A stretch of 64,000 bases of DNA, taken from the NCBI RefSeq assembly GCF_027595985.1, contig NC_073305.1, positions 115,640,259 through 115,704,258 of the forward strand, in the 5' to 3' direction. The notes under the pieces were generated by a model. It was not told the DNA's origin. It did not search any database and saw nothing but the letters and a program-made list of their open reading frames with translations. Shown piece after piece: positions 12,640 through 24,405 of the stretch. The stretch is from Sorex araneus (Eukaryota > Chordata > Mammalia > Eulipotyphla > Soricidae). Position 1 is the first letter of the stretch, and every line of letters starts with the position of its first letter. Position numbers and translations under genes: made by a program.

Positions 12640-12904
12640 GCGGGACCCACTCTTCCCGAAAGGGCCCGTTGGCAGCGCCTGCGCGCTGCGCGCCCTTTGT
12701 GCCTGGGCTGCTGCAAGCGGCTTGTTTGTGTGCCTCTCCGAGGAGGCGGTGGAGGCGGGGCCGGAGGGGCGTGGCCGTCCAACTCCTGTTCTGATTGGGC
12801 CCTGGCCGGGAGAGGTGGGCGGGCTCGGGGCGGAGCTTAGGATAACAACACTCGGCGCCCGGGCTGGAGCTATTTGTTGCTGCGCCGCCTTCCCTCGGTG
12901 GACC
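12640..12904 (+). promoter_or_regulatory. PNRC1: PNRC1 proximal promoter and 5' UTR
   Basis: An inverted CCAAT box (ATTGG, 12794-12798) is followed by two GC boxes (about 12816-12823 and 12827-12833). There is no obvious TATA box. This is the arrangement of a TATA-less CpG-island promoter. The transcription start is inferred to lie around 12835-12890 from box spacing only. Confidence 0.6.
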
Positions 12905-12934
12905 ATGTCCTGCGCTTCTTTCCGGCTCTCTTAG
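12905..12934 (+). promoter_or_regulatory. Upstream ORF in PNRC1 5' leader
   Basis: An ATG with A at -3 ('gaccATGt') opens a nine-codon frame (MSCASFRLS) that stops at 12932-12934, 62 nt before the main ATG. If transcription begins upstream of 12905 it would precede the PNRC1 start and could lower or condition translation. No transcript data are available here. Confidence 0.45.
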
Positions 12935-12996
12935 CAGCAGCCGCCGGCTCCGCTCCCTCCGCTTCCTGCCGAGCCGCTTCTCCCTCTCTGCGCGCT

Positions 12997-13542
12997 ATGA
13001 CCGTCGTCTCCGTCCCGCAGCGGGAGCCGCTCATCCTGGGCAGCCGCCTGGCGCCGCTGGGCTTCCCCGCCCGAGGTTACTTCGGGGCCCTCCCGATGGT
13101 GACCTCGGCCCCGCCGGCCGTCCCTCGGATCCCGGACCCCCGTGCGCTGCCGCCCACCCTCTTCCTCCCTCACTTCCTGGGGGGCGACGCGCCGTGCCTG
13201 AGCCCTCCGACGCGCGCCCCGGCACCTCCCCTTCCCAACGGCAGCTTCGCCGCGGCCGGGGCCACCCCGCGGGCCGCCCCGAAGAAGCGGCGGAAGAAGA
13301 AGGTGCGGAGCAGCCCGGCGGGGCAGCTCCCCAGTCGCTTCCACCAGTATCAGCAGCACCGGCCGAGCCTGGAGGGCGCGCGCAGCCCCGCGGCGGGCGC
13401 CGGCGGGACGCAGGAAGGGCCCGAGCAGGCCGCCGCCGCCGCCGCGTCCGGCCCGACTCCCGCGCGCACCAGCCGCCCGGAGGAAGCGGCGGGCCCCTTC
13501 CCGGGCCTCGCGCCGCCCGGCCACCCTGCGCTCCGGAGAGAG
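12997..13542 (+). CDS. PNRC1: PNRC1 coding exon 1
   Basis: Residues 1-182, ending PALRRE. The exon ends between codons (phase 0) at gag|gtcagt, a good U2 donor. GC content is very high. The third-base GC bias and the Ala run (145-150) are typical of CpG-island exons. Confidence 0.95.
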
Positions 13543-16041
13543 GTCAGTACCGCGCCTCGGGGTGTGAGTGTGAGTGCATGTTTGGGGGGAGAGGGGGTAC
13601 CGGGGGACGGCTGGCGCAGTGGGGGGGGGCTCACTCGAGATTTGAAGCTCCGCGCTGGGGGGGTGGGGGGAGTGGGAGGAGGGGAGGGGAGCGGCTGGGT
13701 GGGGGCCGGGCGCGGGGCGGCTGTTTACTCGGGAGGGAAGTTTCCGTGACGCCCGCTCCGCTCGGGCTGGGGCTAAGTGCGGCGGAGGATGGAGCGGAGG
13801 GGGGGAGGGCGGGGGGAGGGGCGGCCTGCGCTGGCGCCTCTGATTGGCTCCCGCGCCGCAGCCAATGAGCGAGCGCGCTGCGCCCCAGCAACAGCCCCGA
13901 TTTAGAAGGCTCGCGGCGTTCCGCGGAGTTTCGGGGGGTTCTGGGCGCGGGAGGGGCGGGGCCTCGGGGTGACGTCAGCGCGCTACGTGCCGACCGCTGC
14001 GGCGCTCATGAAGTCGGAGAGGTCGGGTGGGGGCTAGCGGGGATGGTCTTGAGGGGGCGATGTCCAGTCCCCCATCCCCCCCGGTCCTCATCTCCGTCTC
14101 GGTCCCCATCCGCGTCCCCATCCCCGGCTGCTATGGACCAGGCAGGGCCGCATCTGTCGCCCGTCCCGGCGGGTGCTACGGACCGGGCCGGCCCCTGGGC
14201 TCCGGCGGGAGCCACCTTTCCCGGAGCCGGGGCCCGCGGCGCGGGGTCGCTCCCGGGCTGCGACTCCAACCTGGACGGGGCGCGGCTGCGGCTGCAGGGC
14301 TCGGGCCCCTCCGGCCGGCCAGCGGACTCGGTCGCTGAAGAGGCGGCTCCCACGCGGCGTGCGGCTGTCCCGGAGTCTCCTCCGTTCGGGCACTTCGGCC
14401 CAGAAGGCTGAAATTTGGAAAAGATCGTCCGTTGGAAGGACGTTTAGCTGCCCGGGAGCCGCCGGGCTGTTAATTGGAAGGGGACGTCCCCGAGTTAAGT
14501 GCTTAGGTGGGGGTGCGCTGCGCCCTAGTATTCAGAGGGGAGGAGAGTGGATTTTGTGTTTGTGTGGTGGGGGGGGCGCCGGGTGCTGTTCTGTAACGAG
14601 GATCTGCCTCCTGGCGACCCTGCCATTGCCAACAGAGGGAAAAGGGATCTTGCTCGCTCAAAAGGAACCGATTCCTGGCTTTGTTTTGAAAGGTCTCAAA
14701 GATAACTTTTTCCCCTAGTTAAGGGGGCTGCGGTGGTGTGTGGGAGCGGGGGAAGAGGTTAGTTTACCTCTTTTGTTGAGTATTGATAGCCTCACATAAT
14801 TTAGTTTTAAATGTAAATCTGGAAACCAGTCTTTTTTGAGAGAGAGGGTTTGTTATATCACACCTGGTGTTTTTGTGCTTTACTCCTTACCAAACTAGAA
14901 ACACTGGAAGGGCAGTATTTCTACTTTCCATCCACTTGTGATTTTTTTTTTCTCTTAAGGATACATTTTTCTTAAATACAATTTGTGCCCCAGAGTTTAT
15001 ACCGGAAGTAGGGTGCAGGCAGGAATTTTTCTTTTTACATGTTTTTTAACAAGTCAATGCAAGTGGAAAAGGTGGTAGAAACGGGTAAATGTTTTAGTTT
15101 TATAGAACCCAGCATCTCAGACATGGAAAGCAAGTATCCTGCCGCTGAGCTGCACCCCTGGCCCTTTCTCAGAATGCTTTAAAAAAAAAAAAAACTGAGA
15201 CAAACTTTGTTTTCAGAACCCGACAATGTATCAACTTTTTACAGAACTTTCCTTCAGCCGAATCTAATTCTACCAAATACTTAACCTGAAAATAATTTTT
15301 AAAAACTATTATCAAATTTTTCACTTCAACAAAATTTTCAAACACCCGTAACGGAGAGCATAGTCATAACTCTGCCTTCATGGACTGATAAGACATCTGT
15401 CCCCAAGCCCAGGAACTACTGTAGGTGTTTTTTAGGGAAGAAGAACTTAAAGATTTCATCTATGATAGTTTCTTAGTGGTAAAATTAGAGGTATGTATAT
15501 TTTGGACATCATGTGCTACTAATAAAGCAAATAACTTGGGTGAAATTTGACAGCTTTTTATCATGAGATGACTTCACTTATGTTCCTTGTCTTACAGGTT
15601 TTAAAAACAAAGATGGGAAAATCAGAGAAAATTGCCATTCCCCATGGCCAACTTGCTCATGGTATACACTTTTGTGAACAACCAAAGATAAGCAGACAGA
15701 AAAACAAATACAACTTGCCACTAACGAGGATCACCTCTACAAAAAGAAATGAGAACAATTTTTGGCAGGATTCTGTTTCATCGGATATAATTCAGAAGCA
15801 GGAAAAAAAGCCTTTTAAAAATACGGAGAACATTAAAAACATGCATTTGAAGAAGTCAGGATTTCTGACTGAAGTAAGCCAAAAGGAAAATTACGCTGGG
15901 GCAAAGTTTAGTGATCCACCGTCTCCGAGCGTTCTTCCAAAGCCACCTAGTCACTGGATGGGAAGCACTATTGAAAATTCCAACCAGAATAGGGAGTTGA
16001 TGGCAGTACACTTAAAAACTCTCCTAAAAGTTCAAACTTAA
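12997..16041 (+). CDS. PNRC1: PNRC1, proline-rich nuclear receptor coactivator 1 (two coding exons)
   Basis: The spliced CDS joins 12997-13542 to 15598-16041 and encodes 329 residues; the human protein, from memory, has 327. Seen in the sequence: a proline-rich N-terminus beginning [10 protein letters not shown]; a basic nuclear/nucleolar localisation cluster PKKRRKKK at residues 95-102; an Ala/Pro low-complexity linker (about 130-175); an SH3- or EVH1-type proline motif at 287-302 (S-D-P-P-S-P-S to PKPPSHW); and a C-terminal LKTLL nuclear-receptor box at 321-325. In the PNRC family the LXXLL-like box and proline motif bind nuclear receptors such as SF1 and ERRs, and the mRNA decapping factor DCP1A. 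PNRC1 has been reported to draw decapping factors into the nucleolus and to restrain growth. The start is the first in-frame ATG and gives the family N-terminus. Both exons are intact. Its neighbour SRSF12 converges on it, as in human 6q15. Confidence 0.96.
13543..15597 (+). other. PNRC1: PNRC1 intron 1
   Basis: A 2.05-kb phase-0 intron with donor gtcagt (13543) and acceptor cttacag (to 15597). The first 0.9 kb is CpG island with G-rich runs (13655-13710) and the candidate internal promoter. The remainder is AT-rich. A short tRNA-derived SINE scrap lies at about 15105-15165 ('gaacccagcatctcagacat'). No SINE of the main family is present. Confidence 0.85.
13840..13990 (+). promoter_or_regulatory. 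Candidate internal promoter in PNRC1 intron 1
   Basis: A divergent pair of CCAAT boxes (GATTGG about 13842-13847; CCAAT 13862-13866) is followed by a GC box (about 13954-13961) and a perfect palindromic CRE, TGACGTCA, at 13970-13977. This spacing is what a CREB/NF-Y-driven core promoter looks like. It could drive a shorter PNRC1 transcript or act as an intronic enhancer. It is inferred from motifs only. Confidence 0.45.
15598..16041 (+). CDS. PNRC1: PNRC1 coding exon 2 (terminal)
   Basis: Residues 183-329, from [11 protein letters not shown] to LKTLLKVQT and TAA at 16039-16041. It holds the conserved family core: the proline motif, the W302-containing segment and the nuclear-receptor box. 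No frameshift or internal stop is present. Confidence 0.96.
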   Translation, partial: VLKTKMGKSEKIAIPHGQLAHGIHFCEQPKISRQKNKYNLPLTRITSTKRNENNFWQDSVSSDIIQKQEKKPFKNTENIKNMHLKKSGFLTEVSQKENYAGAKFSDPPSPSVLPKPPSHWMGSTIENSNQNRELMAVHLKTLLKVQT

Positions 16042-16660
16042 ATTTCAGTATGTAAACGTTCTCCTCAAACTTTTGGACACTTAATTGGTACAGAAAATGG
16101 AAATTTGCCTTGTAATGATATACAAGTGCAAAAGATGAGCTAAAAAAATTACCAACAGCTTGTATTATATTTTATATCTTGTAAATACTGTATACCATGT
16201 ATTATGTGTATATTGTTCATACTTGAGAGGTACATTATAGTTTTGTTATGAAAGTATGTATTTTGCCCTGCCGATGGTAGAGGTATTTTGTATATATACA
16301 GTGGAGAAATTTTCAGTGTGTGCTAAGGCACATGGAAGACGATTTATTTGCACAAGGTACTGAGATTTTTCTCCCCCAAGAAACAGCTATTCAGTCTCAA
16401 GGTGAAGATCTAAATGTGAACGTTTACTAATGCACTACTGAAATTTAAATCTATGGCACAATCATTGTAAACATAGTTTTTCTATGTTGTTCTAAATTGA
16501 ATCTACCTTTTAATCTAATTAGTGAAAAATTCTTATTCCCATTTTTGCCAAAATTAATTACTGGTTTTTGGTTTCAATCCATTCAAATTTACACCTAATT
16601 TCAATGCCAACAAAATCGGTTGTAATCAAATTTCAAAATAATAATTTGGCCCTCCCCTTT
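16042..16660 (+). other. PNRC1: PNRC1 3' UTR (approximate extent)
   Basis: A unique AT-rich sequence free of SINEs follows the stop codon. A consensus Pumilio site TGTAAATA lies at 16180-16187, with several TATTTTA/TATGTA-type AU-rich stretches (16160-16310). I see no AATAAA or ATTAAA up to 16660, so the 3' end is set only by where SINE-bearing intergenic sequence begins (about 16795). Confidence 0.55.
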
Positions 16661-18026
16661 TAAACTTCGTCTCGACTCTGTGTGTGTGGCTGTGTCGTGC
16701 TTGAGCGTGTGACTAGGAAATGTGTTCTTCTTTGGTGGCTTTTATACTATTTAGCCTGCAATTCAGAGGGTCTAATATTTTAATACTGCTACCTTGAGGG
16801 CCAGAGAAATAGCATTTTGAGTTTAAGGTTGCCTTGCAGCCAGCGCAGGGACCATAAGTGATCCCCTGAACCCTGCTAAGAGTGGCCCCCAAGCACAGCT
16901 GGGTGTTCTCCCAAAACAAACTGCTGCCTCTAACAGGAGACATATCAGATCTTAGAAATTTTCAGAAGTAAAGGTGGTTTAATTAGAACTTGGAGTATAA
17001 GTTGCTCCATAAAATACACCTTTCTCAAAGTATTTGGTTTACTAAATTGATATTTAGAATGGTACTTGAGAACCAAAGCAGGCATAGTGGAACTGTCAGT
17101 ATGGAGTGACTGAGATAGCACAACATGCGGCTGACCCAGGTTTGATCCCTGGCATCTATATAGTTCCCAAGTACCATCCTGAGTGATTATTGAGTGCAGA
17201 GCCAGGAGTAATCCCTGAGCAATACCCAGTGGGCCCCAAAACAGAAACAGGGGTTATGACCTTACATGTGCTGGCCATTGGGAATGACCCATGAACATTG
17301 CAACTGCTCCAAGCTTGAAATACCTGAAGCTTGCTTGAAGAGAAATACTGCAGTTTAGACAGTTTAAGATTTCCTGCTTTGGGGACGACTTCAGGTTAAA
17401 CCCAGCACCTCATAATGCTAGATATATGTTCTAACTCTTGAGCCCTTGTATTTTCACTTAACTCAAACTTTGCTTTACTCAGTATAGAAAGTATTGCAGT
17501 GAGAAATGCTCAAACGCAACTCCCTACATAACAGTTTTACAAAACTAAGGCTAAAACAAGGGATTTTTCTAAAGTTGGGGTGTGTACGTAAATTCTATGA
17601 GGTAAAAGCGAGAAGTGTTAAGATTATGCGGGAAAATTTGAGTATCATTTGGCATTTGGTAAGGGGAAAGATTTAACATTCTGACCATAGAAAGGTGTGT
17701 TACGATACTAGATTGCAATTTTAAAAGGAACCTGGCTCATTTGAAAAGGAGTACTAGAAGGCTATATTAAGGTGCTTTCATTGGACACAGCAGCATCACA
17801 TTATAGTTCCCTGAGCATCAGCAGTAAGCCCTGAATAGTGAGGAACAAAAGTTGTAAGGCTGAAAAAAATAGGTGAACTGCTTTGCATGTGGTAGGCCCA
17901 GGTTTGGAACCTGGCAGCACTTGATAAGCCCTTGAGCCCAAGCACCAAGAGATGTGGTCCAACACTCAAGAGTTTGAAGTGAACCAAACAGGCTTTGAGT
18001 AGGCTCTAGACAGTTTAGTAACTGTA

Positions 18027-18206
18027 TTTTTTTTTTTTGGGGGGGGGGGGGTTGGTCACACCCGGCGATGCACAGGGATTATTCCTGGCTCATGCACTCA
18101 GGAATTACTCCTGGCAGTGCTTGGGGGACCATATGGGATGCTGGGAATCGAACCCAAGTCGTGTGCAAGGCAAATGCCCTATCTGCTGTGCTATCACTCC
18201 AGCCCC
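18027..18206 (-). mobile_element. SINE (SOR-like, poly(A) type)
   Basis: Antisense copy starting with a T-run then a G-run (18040-18050). Flanks agtaactgtatttt and agtaacaatgtatttt suggest a slightly decayed target duplication. Confidence 0.88.
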
Positions 18207-20118
18207 AGTAACAATGTATTTTAAGTTGCATGGAGTAAAAATAATGCAGCCTTGTGTTTAGATTCCAGGTTGCTATCATAGTGCTAAGGATTTGACTTAA
18301 TGGAAACTCAAAAGGTCAAAACGCTGCTTAGTGTGCAGGAGCACTGGGTTCTCCCTAGCACCACATGGTTCCCCAAACCCAAAGTTTATTTCACACTGTT
18401 GTACGGGTTGAGACATCCAAAACCAAGGCACCAGCTTTGTGGTTGAGGGAAGCCACAGTATAACACTAGGAGACTAGGCTGTGTAGAGCCCATTTCTAAG
18501 GGCATTAACCCACTCAGAAATTGCCCCCCCACCCCCCTTGAGCGATGACATCTTGAAGTCTCCACCTAGTTTCATCCCTCTGAAGTTAGGTTTCAATATA
18601 CCAATTGGGACAACACGGTTTTTCCTTCCTCTTCACTCATTGGAGTCTTGAAATCATTTCTTTCTCATTCTATTTCCAATCCCACACCAAGAGTGCCAGA
18701 ATTCTGAACAAAGGGCCTCCTAGCACAGGCAAACAAGTGCTCTACTATCAAGCTCTGTTCCCAGTCCTCTGTTGTTTTTTACTTTTGGGTTTTTGGACCA
18801 CACCTGGTGATGCTCAGGGATTACTCCTGGCTCCGTGCTCTGGTATTACTGCTGGCAGTGCTCAGGGAAACAGGATGCCAGGGATGGAACCCAGGTCAGC
18901 TGCATGCAAGGTAAGCCCCTTGCCCAGTGGTCTCTCCAGCTGCTCCATTGTTTTATTTAGCTTTATGGGTGTGTAGCAAATGTGTAGCCACAAGTTTCAG
19001 ACCAGCTTTAGTTTACTAGCTTAAATTTCAACCAGCTTGGTAAAGTAATCCGAGGGGTAGAAATGTGTAAGCTGATCAGTTAAGGCATTCCCAGCTCGGC
19101 AAGGAGTGACCCCTGAACAGAGTCAGGAGTAAGCCCTGAATACTGCCAGGTGTGGCCCCAAACAAAATATAGTTTGTGAGTGAAAAAAGTTATGGGGTGG
19201 AGAGTGAGCTCTGGGAGTACAGACTCCACATGCAGAGGCCCTTTTCTTTGCCAGCATTACTTGATCTCCCAAGAAATTCAAGGTGTCACCCCCCAAAAAA
19301 AGTTAAATGTAGTAGTACTTCACTACAGACTACATAATTGCTGGTGGTTGGTAGTTCCCTCTCCCCCACTGGCTGGCTACACTTGGTGATGCTCAGGGGT
19401 TACTCTTCCTGCACTCAAGTTACTCCTGGCAGTGTTCAGGGGACCATATGGAAAGCTGTGTTGAAATGGGATCAAGGAAAATGCCCTACCCGCTGTACTA
19501 CTACTCCAGCCTCAATGTAATTACTGTTTTTTGAGAATGAAGTTGCTTTTACATAAGCCTATACAACAGAGGAAGTTTAAATGCACAATGCACAGCATAG
19601 TTTAGTGACTAAAAAGAACTTGATTTGCATTGATCTCGGTATTTTATTGATTACTGTCCTCTGATAGATAAAAATTAATGATGGCTGAATTATACTACTG
19701 AAGTGACAGATGCCATTCTTCAGTTTGAAGGTGGTTTTGAAGAATATATTAAATCATCAGAATGTTTTGTCCACACCTGGTGGTACTCAGAACTTTCTTG
19801 GCTCTGCCCTCAGAGATCACTCCTGGCAGAGTTAGGAGACCATATGGGGTGCTGGGGATTGAACCTGGGTCTGCGATGTGCAAGGCAAGCATATTACTGG
19901 CGGCACTATCTCTCTCGCCTAAAAGTTGCTTAAAATGTCATGATTTAACTTAAAACATAACAGTCTCTCTCTCTGGAGGCCTCCATGGAGAGTACTTTCA
20001 TTTTTGGTCCAGATCCAGTGGTGCTATGGAATCACACCTGGCAGTGCTGGGGGACCTTCTGGGCACTAGGGCTCGAACCCAGTCTGGCCTCGTGCAAAGC
20101 ATCTCCCTGGTAATCTTT

Positions 20119-20259
20119 TTTTTTTTATTTGGTTTTTGGGTCACACCCGGCGATGCACAGGGGTGCTTGGGATTTGATATGGGATGCTGGGATTTGAACC
20201 CGGGTCGGCTGCGTGCAAGGCACACGCCCTACCCGTTACGCTATCACTCCAGCCCCCCA
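20119..20259 (-). mobile_element. SINE with internal deletion and clean target duplication
   Basis: Antisense copy lacking the middle segment that normally reads 'cctggctctgcactcagg' through 'cagtgctcagggg'. It is flanked by the perfect 14-bp repeat ccctggtaatcttt (20105-20118 and 20260-20273). The insertion is therefore recent and the deletion may predate or accompany it. Confidence 0.9.
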
Positions 20260-21512
20260 CCCTGGTAATCTTTATACCACCCCATCCCTTCCCAACCCCA
20301 CTCCCCTCGGACACAGCAACTGGATTTGAGGTCTTCTCCCTTAAGTGTTGCACTTACTGAATGAAGGCCTATTGTTGAGATCTTTGAATTCATTTTCTAG
20401 AGTCACGTTTATAAAAGCAACATTTCCTTAGCACAGAACTGGCCACAAAGTTAGAGTACAGCAATAGCTTTCCATTAAAGCATGTGACTTTAGCTACAGT
20501 CTGAATTCAAAGAAATGGTAAAAAGGTCAAATGGGAGAATGGACAGAAGCAACTCAAGTTGGGTAACCATCGAAAATCAGATGATATGAGGCTACACATC
20601 CTATTAAATTCTAATGAGAAGAAGTCATATATATTGAACATGTTAAAGAAAAAATTTCTTGTTTTGCTGGGAGGTCTCTACACCTAGCAGATTAGAGAGG
20701 CTGCTCTTGGCTGTGTTTAGGAGTGACCCCTGGCAGTGCTCCAGGAGACCATCATATGCTTTGCCTTGACAGATTTCTTGAACGCTGGGGAGATCACTCT
20801 ACAAGACTTGTCTTCTCCCTCTGAGAGTCGTATCTCCAATTCTCTTTACACTTTGAGATTTTGGGTGGGTGTGGGGGGTGGATGTGGGGGCGCTATTCCT
20901 GGCAGTGCTGGGGGACTACTCTGCCTGAAATCAAACCTGGGCCTCCATGCAAAACAAGCATTTAGCAACTGAGCTATCCCGTAACATTCCCTCTCCCTCT
21001 CCCGGTCTCATGTTTTTCCTATGAGTGCTGCTTATGAACCCAGATCTCACACGTGGCTAAGCCACCTCCCTGATCTGCTCCAATCACATGCTCCAACACA
21101 ATGATGAGGCTGAAGAGATAATACTGTGGGTAAGGTGCTTGCCTTGCATGTAGCTGACCTAGTATTCAATCCCCTATATGGTTCCCTGAGCCACCAGGAG
21201 TGATCCCTGAGCTCAGAGCCAGGAGTAAGCCCTGAGCACCTGAGTATGGCCCTAAAAGAAAACAGTTTAAATATGTAATTCTCTAGTCAATGATACCTAT
21301 TCTTGCCACACTCAGCAGTGGTCAGGGGATACTCCTGACAGTGCTCAGGGGACCATGCTGTCACAGGGGCTGAACCCAGGTCTCTAGCCCTTTCAGTGGC
21401 CTGCCCTGTAACCCTGGCTTGCACACCTTTTATATGAGAATTAGGGAAAATAGTTTCTAGTCTGCCACATAAAGTGGCAGGTAAAAAAAAGTTTATTGTT
21501 TATAAAGGTAGC

Positions 21513-21756
21513 ACTGTAGCACTGTCATCCCATTGTTCATCGATTCGCTCGGTGGGCACCAGTAACATCTCCATTGTGAGACTTCTTGTTACTCTTTTTG
21601 GCATATCGAATATGCCATGGGTAGCTTGCCAGGCTCTGCCATGCAGACGGAATACTCTCAGTAGCTTGTTGGGCTCTCCGAGAGGGATGGAGGAATCAAA
21701 CCCGGGTCAGCCGCGTGCAAGGCAAATACCCTACCCGCTGTGCTATCGCTCCAGTC
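21513..21756 (-). mobile_element. Second SINE type, full length, ACTGTAGC tail, target duplication
   Basis: Antisense full copy. The left end is the tail repeat 'gcactgtagcactgtcat' (sense: acagtgct units). The right end is the tRNA-like head 'ctatcgctccagtc'. It is flanked by the 16-bp repeat tgtttataaaggtagc (21497-21512 and 21757-21772; the last bases may overlap the tail). There is no poly(A). Confidence 0.9.
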
Positions 21757-21827
21757 TGTTTATAAAGGTAGCTACTAGAATTTCTCCAAAGCAGGCCATG
21801 TTTTGTTTTAGAAATTATATTTCTTTT

Positions 21828-22009
21828 TTTTTTTCTTTTTTTTTGCTTTTTGGGTCACACCCGGCGATGCACAGGGGTTACTCCTGGCTTTACACTTAGG
21901 AATTACTCCCAGCAGTGCTCAGGGGACCATATGGGATGCTGGGAATTGGACCCGGGTCGGCCGAGTGCAAGGCAAACGCCCTACCCGCTGTGCTATTGCT
22001 CCAGCCCCC
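21828..22009 (-). mobile_element. SINE (SOR-like, poly(A) type), young copy
   Basis: Antisense copy with poly(T) at the left. It is flanked by a perfect 18-bp repeat beginning agaaattatatttc (21810-21827 and 22010-22027). Confidence 0.94.
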
Positions 22010-24132
22010 AGAAATTATATTTCTTTTAAAAATGTCTTTTATTTGGTTTTGGGCCACACCCAGTGATGCTCAGGGGTTACTCCTGGCTCCGATCTCAGGA
22101 ATTACTCCTGGCAGTACCTGGGGGACCAATATGCTCCAGCCCCATATTTCTTACATTGTTGCAGACAGTTATTTTATTCCTAGACATCAACCTGGTCAAA
22201 ACAAAATCACAAATGTGTCCTTGGAAGTCTGAAATCTTAGGAGGTCATAGGTTAAAGACATTTAGATGACTTCTGATTTTTTACAACAGGCAAACTTTTA
22301 ATTTAGGTCAGACTCAAAATTCCATTCTAACAGATCTTTAAATAGAAGCTATATTTTTCTTGGCAACATAAAATCAAACAGGACTTTGGTTATTTTCCTA
22401 TCAAAACACTGGAGAGACTCACAAATGAGGAGATCTTCTTGCTATGAAATAAGGGCTCTCAATGATCTCTTCCAAAATTGAACAAAATTATCCTTACTCT
22501 TCGATTAAAGTTCTCAAAATTTTAAAACTAAAGGATTAATACCAAGGCTGACTTGTCCTTTCCTATCAGTGTACCAAGGATTCTAGTTCTGATCCCTTCA
22601 ACTTCTTTCAAGTGTTTTGTTCTTTTCTGTTTGGGGGCCACACCTGGCAGTGCTCAGGGGTATACATGGGGTGTCAGGGATCAAATTGGGCCTACTGGAT
22701 GCAAGTGCCTTGCCTGCTGTACTACCTTCCCGGCCCCCTTAGATGTGTTTTCTGAAGTTGTAGTCATCGGACACCTGAGACTGGATTATAAATCTCAAGA
22801 TAATTAACAAAAGATATCTGGCCAAGATTTTCTGACTGTTCTTTAGTTTGTATAATACTTACAACCCTCTAATTACTATTAAATTTAAAATTGGACAGAT
22901 GAGTAGATATGTAATAAAACACACAGTAGGTATGTGGATGCTCACCGTAAAACTTCTTTCTAAAGATTAGTGGTGGTGGTGAAGGGGGTTACATTTATAA
23001 CCATCAGTGCTCAAAGGCTATTTCTGAGATCTGTGATTGGGATCATTCCTGGCAGTGCTTAGAGTACCATATGCAGCACCAGGAACCAAACTGGGGTCAT
23101 TGACATACAAGGCTATTTCTCTGGTCCCTCTTCCTAAAGACTTATAGAATGTTAATTGGAAAAGATTAAGACTACTAGTTTACTCCAACATTACACACGT
23201 TGAATACTTGCCAATACATCTGTAAGCTCACTTATATTCTGCTGTGCCTGGTAGTGCTCAGGGCTTACTCCTGGCTCTATGCTCAGAGATCACTTCTGGC
23301 CGTGCTCAGGGGACTAACTGGGATGCTCAAATCCATACTAGGCAGGCACCCTACCCACTATATACTTTCTCTCTGGCCCTGTAAGTTCAATCTTTTTTTT
23401 TTGGAAGGGGGATGTGGGGGTTTGGGAGCACACCTGGTGGTGCTCAGGGATCTCTTCTGGTGGGCTCAGTGAACCTGGGTTGGCCGCCTGCAAAGCAAAC
23501 AAAAGCCCAACCACTGTACTATCTTCCCAGCCCCCCACATTGTAAAAATTTTCTCTGCACTTTCAAGTTGGTTATAATACATGAATCAATAGAACAAATC
23601 TAGTCAATGACTGGAACACCAAAGATATTTTAAATATGAATAGAGATTTAAAAAAATGTTTTTAAGCTCTGGTATATTTAGGAAAGGTGATAGCAGACAT
23701 TAAATCTTAATGCTTGGAGAAACTTCCAGGAAGGTTAAAGGGCAGGTGGAGATTATATATAAAGATTCCAAAAGGGGTTAAGTAACTCCAGGGTTTGAGA
23801 GAAAACTTTAAGCCGTAAACTAACATGCATGAATGAGATATCCCAAAGAGAAGAAAGAGGTGGCCGAGGCTGGACAGAGCTCCTGGATAAGCAACGCAGT
23901 GCACGACTCATACTAGTTTCTTTCTGCCTTTCCAAGCCTTTAATGCTAAAAGACCAGCAGAACCAACAGAGAGTTAAGTTTCTGTGCCAGAGAGATGGCT
24001 CAATTTACACGAGGAAGTCCTGGGTTGTGTCCCTGATACATGATCCTGAGCACTCCCAGGAAAAATCCCTTGAGAGCTTAGTACAGTCCCCAAACAGTGC
24101 TGGTTATGGCTCCCAAACAAAACTAATAAAAA

Positions 24133-24133
24133 G

Positions 24134-24168
<35 letters not shown>
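24133..24168 (+). repeat. Poly(A) run, over 30 bases
   Basis: A long A-run ends a diverged SINE-like element (about 23985-24132, 'gagagatggctcaatttac'). An imperfect tandem 'acataaaacctct' pair follows at about 24178-24204. Confidence 0.85.
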
Positions 24169-24172
<4 letters not shown>

Positions 24173-24405
24173 ACTCTACATAAAACCTCTACATAAAACC
24201 TCTAAGGGCATAGTCCTAAAATGGTTTTTGGCTCAATGATAATTTGGGTATGGGCCATACTTGGCTGTGCTCAGGGCTGGCTCCTAGCATGGCCAAGGGT
24301 AGTACTGGGGTCAGCTATATGCAAGCCACGCCCCGTATCTCTGGCCCCTGTCTCAATTATTTTTAAAAATAAAATTTTTAAATAAATTTTTAAAATAAAT
24401 TTTTA

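Larger units (their letters stand above)
12530..14420. promoter_or_regulatory. PNRC1: PNRC1 CpG island
   Basis: The stretch is strongly GC-rich and dense in CpG dinucleotides, in contrast to the AT-rich flanks. It covers the proximal promoter, all of coding exon 1 and the first 0.9 kb of intron 1. Open frames of up to 224 codons in other frames and on the other strand come from high GC (few stop codons), not from extra genes. Confidence 0.9.

Noticed and set aside
12931..13524. 197-codon open frame antisense to PNRC1 exon 1
   Set aside because: It is the complement of a GC-rich coding exon. Low complexity, no family features, and the sense strand encodes a recognisable protein.
14173..14718. 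181-codon frame downstream of PNRC1 exon 1
   Set aside because: It lies in intron 1 at the CpG-island edge, with no recognisable domain or splice context.
15547..15597. Extension of PNRC1 exon 2 upstream to 15547
   Set aside because: The open frame continues upstream, but a clear tttgtcttacag-type acceptor ends at 15597 and the conserved protein starts with VLK at the junction.
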